In this document: in pieces, positions 58,161 through 64,000 of the stretch | Layout: each line of letters starts with the position of its first letter | Numbering within the stretch: position 1 is the stretch's first letter | Origin: Holophagaceae bacterium | Lineage (GTDB): Bacteria > Acidobacteriota > Holophagae > Holophagales > Holophagaceae | Assembly (NCBI GenBank): GCA_021286765.1 | Contig: JAJTBS010000001.1 | Location: forward strand, 124,001 to 188,000 | Direction of reading: 5' to 3' | DNA: 64,000 nt | Notes under the pieces: generated by a model | Seen by the model: the letters and a program-made list of their open reading frames with translations, nothing else | Database searches by the model: none | Told to the model about the DNA's origin: nothing | Made by a program: the position numbers and the translations under genes

Positions 58161-58565
58161 ATGGAAGTGGCCTGGAACACGCGCTATGACACGGGGATCA
58201 AGCTCATCGACGAGCAGCATCAGGAGTTATTCCAGATCGTTGACCGTCTGCGGCGGATGGTCCAGCAGGGGGCGGACAGGATCGCCGTGGAAGCCCTGCT
58301 CCAGGATCTGGTGGCCTGTTCGGAGCGGCACTTCGCCACCGAGGAGACCTACATGCAGCGGTTCGCCTACCCCGACCTCGCGCAGCACCTGTCCGAGCAT
58401 GCCTCGATGCTGACCAGCCTCCACGAGCTGCTGGCCAAATTCCAGGAGAGCCACCAGGCCATGGCCCTGATGGTGCCCACCTTCATGGAGGGCTGGCTCA
58501 AGCACCACATCAGCGACGGCGACTTCGGATTCGTGACCTACCTGAAGGCCCGGAACCTGGCCTGA
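58161..58565 (+). CDS. Bacteriohemerythrin
   Basis: 134 residues, a single four-helix hemerythrin domain of normal size. The di-iron ligands are in the expected motifs: WNTRYDTGIKLIDEQHQELF (first His and Glu region), SERHFATEETYM, HLSEHASMLTSL and LKHHISDGDFGF. It reversibly binds O2 at a non-haem di-iron centre. Roles in such bacteria are oxygen storage, delivery or sensing. It lies next to a minus-strand chemoreceptor gene, separated by a shared bidirectional terminator, so an oxygen-taxis link is possible but unproven. The ATG has an AAGGAG site 15 bases upstream. Confidence 0.93.
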   Translation: MEVAWNTRYDTGIKLIDEQHQELFQIVDRLRRMVQQGADRIAVEALLQDLVACSERHFATEETYMQRFAYPDLAQHLSEHASMLTSLHELLAKFQESHQAMALMVPTFMEGWLKHHISDGDFGFVTYLKARNLA

Positions 58566-58586
58566 GGTGTCCGGTTCCCGAAACGA

Positions 58587-58610
58587 AAGGCCCCGCGCAG
58601 GCGGGGCCTT
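58587..58610. terminator. Bidirectional terminator between hemerythrin and chemoreceptor genes
   Basis: Perfect 10-bp stem AAGGCCCCGC / GCGGGGCCTT with a GCAG loop, lying between the convergent stops at 58565 (+) and 58631 (-). Short T and A runs flank it on both sides. Confidence 0.8.
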
Positions 58611-58630
58611 CCTTTGCAGGGCGATCCAGG

Positions 58631-60181
58631 TCAGATCCGGAAGCGCGCCACCAGGGAGTTGAGCTGCTCGGCGAGGTGGCTGAGCTCGTCCACCGTGCGG
58701 GTGGACTCCTTGATGGTGGCGGCCATCTCCTCCATGGCCGCGGCGTTCTGCTCGGCGATGGCCGTGAGGTTGCCCATGGCGGCCACGACGGACTGGCTGT
58801 CGCGGCTCTGGGTCTCGCTCTGGGTGCCGATGGTCTTCATGCGTTCGGCGGAGTCGGTGATGGCGGCCTGGATGCTGCTGAGGGCTTCGCCGGCGGTGTT
58901 CACCATCTTGGTGCCGTCGCCGATGGCGCGGTTGGAGGTCTGGATGAGGGCCGTGATCTCCTTGGCGGCGGTGGCGCTGCGCTCGGCCAGCTTGCGGACT
59001 TCCTCGGCGACCACCGCGAAGCCCTTGCCGTGCTCGCCGGCCTTGGCGGCCTCGATGGCGGCGTTGAGGGAGAGCAGGTTGGTCTGGTTGGCGATTTCGG
59101 TGATCACCGTGAGGATGTTGCCGATCTGCTTGGAATTCTGATTGATGGCCTGCATGCCGGAGACGGCGCTGCCCACGGCCGTGCCGCCCTTGCCCGCCGC
59201 CTGCTGTGCTTGTTCAAAGACCTGCAGGGCGTCCGACACGTTGGTGTTGACCACCTGGGAGGAACCGGCGATCCCGTTGACGCTGTCGGTGGTGGTGGAG
59301 ACGCTGGCCTTCTGGCTCTCGGCCGCGTGGGCGATGCTCTGGGCGGTGCTGTGCATCTCGGACATGCCCGCGGACATCTGCAGGGATCCCGAGGCGATGT
59401 TGGTGGAGATGGCCATCACCTGCTGGACGATCTGGTGGATGTTGTCCACGAAGCGGTTGAAGTGGCCCGCCAGCGCGGCGATTTCGTCATTGCCATGCAC
59501 GTCCAGCCGGGCCGTGAGATCACCTTCACCCTCGGAGATGTCCCGCATGCGCCTCTGGATGTGCTCCAGGGGAGAGACGATGGCGTTGCCCAGGAGGAAG
59601 GCCGCCGCCCACCCCGCGCCGATCATCAGCAGGCCCAGCAGGCCCATGCCGAGGAGGGCACCTCCTTGGCTGGAGCGGAGGCGGTCCCGGTTGACCACGA
59701 GCATGAGGTAGGACTTCACGGGTGCGCCGTCGATCTTCACCAGACCGCCGACCAGCAGGTAGCCGTCCTTTTCAAGGATGGGATGCTCCTTGGCGGGATC
59801 CTTGGCGATTTCCTTGAGCATGGCGTCCGCGAGGGGAGCCAGATCCCCCTGGAAGGTCTTGGCCTTGGACTTGGTCACCACCTTGGCGGCCTTGGTGGCG
59901 GGGTCCTGGGAGATGAGGGCGGCCTGGGTGATGTCCGTGTCGTCCTTCATGCCATCGAGGCCACGCTCGACCAGACCCATGTCCTCGAACTGCACGCCGG
60001 ACTGGATGCCATCGGCCACGAGGCCCGTGAGGCTCTCGGCCTTGAGCCTCAGGCCGTCATTCAGGGCCGAGTTCAGGCGCCAGAGTGAGAAGGCGGTTGA
60101 AGCCAGGCCGAGCACGACCGCGAGGGCCAGGATCGAATACATCAGCTTCTTGCGGATGTTGAGGTTCTTCCAGAATTCCAT
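58631..60181 (-). CDS. Methyl-accepting chemotaxis protein with HAMP domain
   Basis: 516 residues. N-terminal helix (about 10-32, [20 protein letters not shown]), an extracytoplasmic sensor domain of about 150 residues ([20 protein letters not shown]-like start: [20 protein letters not shown]), second helix near 185-205 ([20 protein letters not shown]), HAMP about 205-260 ([20 protein letters not shown]), then a cytoplasmic signalling domain with [20 protein letters not shown] and [17 protein letters not shown]. The sensor resembles small double-Cache or NIT-free helical modules, ligand unknown. No pentapeptide CheR tether is seen at the C-terminus (SLVARFRI). mutS2 lies 67 bases upstream on the same strand. 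Confidence 0.92.
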   Translation of the reverse strand: MEFWKNLNIRKKLMYSILALAVVLGLASTAFSLWRLNSALNDGLRLKAESLTGLVADGIQSGVQFEDMGLVERGLDGMKDDTDITQAALISQDPATKAAKVVTKSKAKTFQGDLAPLADAMLKEIAKDPAKEHPILEKDGYLLVGGLVKIDGAPVKSYLMLVVNRDRLRSSQGGALLGMGLLGLLMIGAGWAAAFLLGNAIVSPLEHIQRRMRDISEGEGDLTARLDVHGNDEIAALAGHFNRFVDNIHQIVQQVMAISTNIASGSLQMSAGMSEMHSTAQSIAHAAESQKASVSTTTDSVNGIAGSSQVVNTNVSDALQVFEQAQQAAGKGGTAVGSAVSGMQAINQNSKQIGNILTVITEIANQTNLLSLNAAIEAAKAGEHGKGFAVVAEEVRKLAERSATAAKEITALIQTSNRAIGDGTKMVNTAGEALSSIQAAITDSAERMKTIGTQSETQSRDSQSVVAAMGNLTAIAEQNAAAMEEMAATIKESTRTVDELSHLAEQLNSLVARFRI

Positions 60182-60248
60182 GGTTCGCCCCTGAACAAGG
60201 TGTTCCCCTGCATCGGAAGCCCCGGGGATGGAGTTGAATTTTCGGAGG

Positions 60249-62669
60249 TTAACGGAGGGTGACGATGGTGGCCCCGGCCCCGCCCTGGGCCTGGGGGGCG
60301 TCCTCCACCCGGGCGATGCCCGGGTGGCCGCGCAGGGCCTCCCGGACCGCCGCTTTCAATTTTCCGGTGCCGTGGCCATGGACGATGCGGATGAACCGGC
60401 GGCCCGCTGCCAGGGCCTCCTCCACGAAGCGGTAGATCTCGCTGTCCACGTCGTCGCTGGCCCGGCCAATGAGGTTGATCTCAGAGTCCACTTCCTGGAC
60501 CTCGGCCCGGACCCGGACCTTGCCGGTGGCCCTGGGGGCCGCCTCCCGGGCCCCGATGGGTTCCAGCTCGCCCAGCCGGCACTCCAGCCGCCGGCCCTGG
60601 GGCGTTTCCAGGGTGGCCCGGTCGCCCTTCAGGGCCATGACCTTGCCTTCGACGCCTAGGCCGCGGTGCCGCGCGAAGCCGCCTTCTCTGATTTCCAGGG
60701 GAGTTGCGTTTCCAGGTTTCGCCCGGCCGCCATGGAACTCCGCCTCGGCCAGCCGGGTGAGCTGCCGGACCCGCTCATGCGCTTCGGTGCCCAGGCGATC
60801 GGCGTTGACGGACTCGGCCTTCTGCCGTTCCTTCAACTCCCGGACCAGGCGCTTGCCCTCGTGATCGAGGAAGTCCAGCACCCGCGCCACCTTTGCCTTC
60901 GACTCCGCCTGGAAGGCATCCCGCTCAAGGCGCAGGCGCTCCTCACGCTGGCGCAGGATCTCCCGGTCCTTCTCGGCCGCCGCCTGGGCCTGGCGCAGGG
61001 TCTCGGCTTCTTCCAGCAGGCGCGCGCGCTCGGCCTCCAGTTCCCGCAGGAAGTCCCTCCAGTCCTGTTCCCTCTGGCCCAGCACCTTGTCGGCGTGGTC
61101 CAGTACGGGGCGGGGCAGGCCCAGGCGCGCGGCGATGGTGAGGGCCCGGCTCTGGCCCGGCTGGCCCACCAGCAGACGGTAGGTGGGGGCGAGGCGCGCC
61201 TCATCGAACTGGACCGAAGCGTTCTGGAAGCGGGTGTGGCGCAGGGCCCACTGGCTGATCTCGCCCAAGTGGGTCGAGCAGAGGATCCAGCAGTGGCGCC
61301 GGGAGAGGGTCTGCAGCAGGGCGATGCCCAGGGCCGCCCCTTCTTTCGGATCGGTGCCCGTGCCGAGCTCGTCCAGGAGGACCATGCCGCCGTCATGAAC
61401 CGTTTCGAGGATCTCTTTCAGATGCAGGATATGGCTGCTGAAGGTCGAAAGGCTTCCCGTAATGGTCTGGTGGTCGCCGATGTCCGCGTGGAGGCTGGGC
61501 AGGGCGGGGAAGGCCGAGCCCTCCCGGGCGGGCACGGCGCAGCCACAGGCGGCCAGGACCGACAGCAGGCCCACGGTCTTGAGCACCACGGTCTTCCCGC
61601 CGGTGTTGGAGCCCGAGATGACCAGCCCGGGCTTGCCGGGTTCCATGACCAGATTGAGGGGCACCACCGGGTGGGGCAGGGGTTGCAGGCCCATGGCCTC
61701 CCGCACAGCGGGCAGCAGCAGCGGGTGGCGGGCGTCCAGGAGGCAGAGGCGGCCCTGCTTCGGGTCGGAAGCGAGGTCGGGGAGGTGGCCATCGCAGAGG
61801 GCCGCCCAGCGAAGGAGGGCGAGCCCCTGGTCGGCTTGGGCCTGGAGGTCGCGCCACCGGGTGAAGTCCTCCCGGCGGGTGCGCAGGTCGGCCAGGAGGT
61901 CGCGGAGGAAGGCCTGGACGGCCTGGGTGTAGTCCCTGTCCGCCTCGACGAAGGCGTTGTTGAGGGGCACCGCCTCCATGGGTTCGATGAACACCGTGGC
62001 GCCGCTGCCGCTTCGATCCAGTACCAGGCCAGGCATGAGGCCCCGCCGCTCCTGCCGGACCGGCAGGCAGAACCGGCCGTTCCGCTCGACCACCATGGCC
62101 TCGTTGAAGGCGTCCGGGGAGCTGCGCAGCAGCTTCTGGAGCTTGGCCTGCACGGACTGGAAGGCTTCCTGGCGCACTTTGTACAGGCTGGCCAGCGCCG
62201 GAATGCGCAGGGGATCCAGCTGGCCATCGGCATTGAAGCTCCTCGCCAGACGCTCGGCGAGGGGCGCGGGATCCGGCAGCAGGGCGGCCGTCACCTGCAG
62301 GCGGTCGATGCCCAGGTGCGTGCCGGGCGGTGCGGGGCGGGACTCGGGCCAGGCCAGGGAGGCGAGGCCCCGCAGCAGCAGGGACATGGCCTTCAGGCCA
62401 TCCCGCAGCTGCCGCCAGTGCTCCGGAAGCAGCCAGCCCGCGGGATTCAGCAGTTCCTCCAGAGACTCGTCCATGGGGAAGGTGGGCAGGCGGTCCGGCG
62501 AGGCCGCCCAGAGCTCCTGGAGTTCCAGCTGGTGGAGGCGGCGCAGGCCTGAAAGGCCGTCTCCTGGGCCCATGGCGCCGAGCGCCTTCCTTGCCAACGC
62601 CGTCCGCGCGCCCGACTGGATCAGCCGGACCGCTTCGGGAAATTCAAGGGCTTCAAGCTCGGGATTCAT
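60249..62669 (-). CDS. mutS2: MutS2 family protein (endonuclease MutS2 / ribosome-rescue ATPase)
   Basis: 806 residues. Central core and clamp helices, then the ABC-type ATPase: Walker [19 protein letters not shown] near 345, Walker [21 protein letters not shown] near 425 and [13 protein letters not shown] long coiled coil (about 520-620) follows, then the C-terminal Smr domain (about 730-806) with [18 protein letters not shown]. There is no mismatch-recognition domain, as usual for MutS2. It limits homologous recombination in some bacteria and splits collided ribosomes in Bacillus. It precedes the chemoreceptor gene on the same strand and lies downstream of rpsU's terminator. Confidence 0.94.
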   Translation of the reverse strand: MNPELEALEFPEAVRLIQSGARTALARKALGAMGPGDGLSGLRRLHQLELQELWAASPDRLPTFPMDESLEELLNPAGWLLPEHWRQLRDGLKAMSLLLRGLASLAWPESRPAPPGTHLGIDRLQVTAALLPDPAPLAERLARSFNADGQLDPLRIPALASLYKVRQEAFQSVQAKLQKLLRSSPDAFNEAMVVERNGRFCLPVRQERRGLMPGLVLDRSGSGATVFIEPMEAVPLNNAFVEADRDYTQAVQAFLRDLLADLRTRREDFTRWRDLQAQADQGLALLRWAALCDGHLPDLASDPKQGRLCLLDARHPLLLPAVREAMGLQPLPHPVVPLNLVMEPGKPGLVISGSNTGGKTVVLKTVGLLSVLAACGCAVPAREGSAFPALPSLHADIGDHQTITGSLSTFSSHILHLKEILETVHDGGMVLLDELGTGTDPKEGAALGIALLQTLSRRHCWILCSTHLGEISQWALRHTRFQNASVQFDEARLAPTYRLLVGQPGQSRALTIAARLGLPRPVLDHADKVLGQREQDWRDFLRELEAERARLLEEAETLRQAQAAAEKDREILRQREERLRLERDAFQAESKAKVARVLDFLDHEGKRLVRELKERQKAESVNADRLGTEAHERVRQLTRLAEAEFHGGRAKPGNATPLEIREGGFARHRGLGVEGKVMALKGDRATLETPQGRRLECRLGELEPIGAREAAPRATGKVRVRAEVQEVDSEINLIGRASDDVDSEIYRFVEEALAAGRRFIRIVHGHGTGKLKAAVREALRGHPGIARVEDAPQAQGGAGATIVTLR

Positions 62670-62704
62670 GGGGTGGGTCTTCCGTCCTCAGCCTTCAGTA
62701 AATC

Positions 62705-62730
62705 AAAAGGCCCGCTTGCGCGGGCCTTTT
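62705..62730 (-). terminator. Rho-independent terminator of rpsU
   Basis: On the minus strand AAAAGGCCCGC pairs with GCGGGCCTTTT over 11 bp around a 4-base loop and ends in T4. It lies 27 bases after the rpsU stop and before the mutS2 start region. Confidence 0.8.
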
Positions 62731-62756
62731 TCACTCGAGGCGAAGCTTCGAGCAGA

Positions 62757-62963
62757 TCAACCGATCATGCGCCGTTCCTGCGAGAGGCGCTTCAGGGTCT
62801 TCTTACGGGCGGCAAGCATCTTCCGCTTGCGCTTGGCGCTGGGCTTCTCGTAGTGCTGGCGCTTCTTCAGCTCGCTGAGGATGCCGGACTTCTCGCACTT
62901 CCGCTTGAAGCGGCGAAGGGCGAACTCGAAGGTTTCGTCTTCTTTGACCTTGACCAAAGGCAT
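62757..62963 (-). CDS. rpsU: 30S ribosomal protein S21
   Basis: 68 residues, typical S21 size. The sequence starts [20 protein letters not shown] and has [20 protein letters not shown] and a very basic tail ([20 protein letters not shown]). S21 binds near the 3' end of 16S rRNA and helps translation initiation. An unusually perfect Shine-Dalgarno AAGGAGGTG lies 8 bases before the ATG, fitting high expression. It stands alone between a divergent pseudo-receiver kinase gene and mutS2, with its own terminator. Confidence 0.97.
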   Translation of the reverse strand: MPLVKVKEDETFEFALRRFKRKCEKSGILSELKKRQHYEKPSAKRKRKMLAARKKTLKRLSQERRMIG

Positions 62964-63027
62964 GTGGATGCACCTCCTTTCCCGTGGATTTGGGCCGGGC
63001 TGCCGGGCAGCATCGGACCGAACGAGA

Positions 63028-63056
63028 AGTGTATCCCAACTTTCGGGTTATGGCGA
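63028..63056 (-). promoter_or_regulatory. Candidate rpsU promoter
   Basis: On the minus strand TCGCCA (63056-63051) and TACACT (63033-63028) are 17 bases apart. A start near 63021 would give a leader of about 57 bases ending in the strong AAGGAGGTG site. The same stretch is the upstream region of the divergent kinase gene. Confidence 0.4.
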
Positions 63057-63105
63057 GGTTGAATGCCTCCCGCTACCCTGGATGCTCCTTGTCGCCCGGA
63101 GCCCC

Positions 63106-64000
63106 ATGTCGAATCCCCTGCTGCTGATCGTGGACGGCGAGTCCCTCAGGACGCCGGAACTGGTCACGGCCATGGAGGGGGACGGCTGGGAGGTCCTCTG
63201 GATCCGGTCGACGGAAGCCCATGCCTTCCTGGACTTGGGCCGTGAGCCGGACCTGCTGGTGCTGGAAGGCTCGACTCCCGGCGGTGGCGGCTACGCCCTC
63301 GCCCAGCGGCTGCAGGAGCGGCGGCCCGGCCTGCCGGTGCTGGTGCTCTCGGAGACCGCGGCGCCGGGCTCCTTGCCCCAGGGGCAGGCGGTGGCAGTCC
63401 AGGCCTACCTGGAACGCACCCAGCCCGGAGATGCCCTTGCCCAGGCCCTGCGGAAATACCGGCCGGAGGACGCCAAGCTCAGCCGGGACGACATCTTCGG
63501 GGACCTGCTCCAAGACCTGGAGCGGGAGGCGGATCCGTCACCAGCCGATCCCTTCACCCTGTTCCAGGCGGCCCAGGTTCCGGCGCCACCGCCGCCTCCC
63601 CAGGCGCCCCTGAGCGCGGAGGACATCTTCGGCCGTGTCCTCCAGGAGGTCGAGGCTCTGTCCGTGTCCAGGCCGGAACGTGCGAACCTGCCCACGCCCA
63701 CCGTTACCGTGGCCCCGGTGCGGATGGCCGAACCAAGGACTCCGGCTCCGGTCGCCCAGGCCGAAGCCCTGGGCCCTTCGGACTTCACGCTGAGCGGCAT
63801 CTCCGGGGTGCACGATCCCTTCGACTGGGTGGTGGCGGAGGTGCCCCAGACGGGTGAGTCCCTCCCTTCGGCGATGGTGCGGCCGGAGGCTCCGGCGGCC
63901 CCCGCGGCCATCGAGGAATACGGGAACTACTTCCTGCTGGAGAAGATCGCCGTGGGCGGCATGGCGGAGCTCTTCAAGGCCCAGCAGCGGGGCGTCCAGG
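63106..64000 (+). CDS. Pseudo-receiver / Ser-Thr protein kinase fusion, N-terminal part (cut by window edge)
   Basis: The frame runs from ATG 63106 to the window end without a stop (298 residues visible). Residues about 4-118 are a receiver-like domain (PLLLIVDGESLRTPELV start), but the phospho-acceptor position is Glu54 in LLVLEGSTPGGGG instead of Asp, and the switch Lys is replaced (AYLERT), so it should not be phosphorylated normally. A Pro/Ala-rich linker follows with two similar motifs, LSRDDIFGDLLQDLE near 125-139 and LSAEDIFGRVLQEVE near 169-183. From about 272 a Hanks-type kinase begins: YGNYFLLEKIAVGGMAELFK, the glycine-rich loop and the start of the catalytic domain. The rest lies beyond the window. 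Confidence 0.75.
   Translation, partial: MSNPLLLIVDGESLRTPELVTAMEGDGWEVLWIRSTEAHAFLDLGREPDLLVLEGSTPGGGGYALAQRLQERRPGLPVLVLSETAAPGSLPQGQAVAVQAYLERTQPGDALAQALRKYRPEDAKLSRDDIFGDLLQDLEREADPSPADPFTLFQAAQVPAPPPPPQAPLSAEDIFGRVLQEVEALSVSRPERANLPTPTVTVAPVRMAEPRTPAPVAQAEALGPSDFTLSGISGVHDPFDWVVAEVPQTGESLPSAMVRPEAPAAPAAIEEYGNYFLLEKIAVGGMAELFKAQQRGVQ

Overview
The window is about 64 kb of dense, GC-rich bacterial chromosome with short intergenic gaps and genes on both strands. Three adjacent S46 peptidases, TonB-linked iron uptake, Aer-like chemoreceptors, a stand-alone MshEN-domain protein and frequent Tat/Sec-exported proteins suggest a Gram-negative environmental bacterium. An Acidobacteriota of the Holophaga/Geothrix type is my best guess. 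That is an inference from gene content and style; no phylogenetic marker was compared.

Layout. 0-5.7 kb: three S46 exopeptidase genes in a row (the first cut by the window edge) and a DNPH1-like nucleotide hydrolase. 5.65-10.6 kb: MarC-family membrane protein, Tat-exported aldo/keto reductase, an AT-richer island holding a DUF4238 gene between two attC-like sites and inverted 'CCACAGATGAAC' repeats, then an omega-amidase-like hydrolase and an FAD oxidase. 10.7-18.3 kb: a copper/silver efflux locus (Cys-rich exported protein, TolC-like channel, CusB-like adaptor, CusA-like RND pump, two tiny exported YHS-type proteins and a protein made of 16-residue repeats), closed by a strong bidirectional terminator. 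18.3-24.8 kb: coiled-coil lipoprotein candidate, Nudix hydrolase translationally coupled to a bifunctional Rel/SpoT, a TrmN6-like methyltransferase and a MotAB-type stator pair. 24.8-29.8 kb: a minus-strand run with an M28 peptidase, an NTF2-like protein, an M6-like metalloprotease and a double-receiver regulator. 29.8-37.8 kb: lepA, an MshEN-domain protein, a short protein with a histidine-kinase-like HDFNN motif, a PQQ-type beta-propeller, miaB, an aldose epimerase and a GH19-like lytic enzyme. 37.8-42.8 kb: Aer-like chemoreceptor, tRNA-Leu(TAA), small cytochrome c and a UvrD/PcrA helicase. 42.8-46.6 kb: a TonB / Fiu-like receptor / PepSY operon behind a promoter overlapped by a Fur-box-like dyad. 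46.5-54.7 kb: SRPBCC and YfcH-like genes, double FKBP prolyl isomerase, FAD dehydrogenase, membrane protein, double-domain PPK2, an unknown protein and a PpsR-type kinase/phosphorylase. 54.7-64 kb: histidine kinase, NadE, tRNA-Leu(CAA) followed by an odd duplicated and palindromic stretch, bacteriohemerythrin, a second chemoreceptor, MutS2, rpsU, and the start of a pseudo-receiver/Ser-Thr kinase fusion that runs off the window.

How the parts work together. The window combines periplasmic peptide digestion, metal homeostasis (Cu/Ag export and siderophore-iron import), stringent response and translation quality control (Rel, LepA, MiaB, S21, two tRNA-Leu), and redox or oxygen sensing (Aer-like receptor, hemerythrin, cytochrome c). 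The region most unlike the rest is the attC-flanked DUF4238 island. The structured stretch behind tRNA-Leu(CAA), the copper-locus accessory proteins and the pseudo-receiver kinase also deserve attention.
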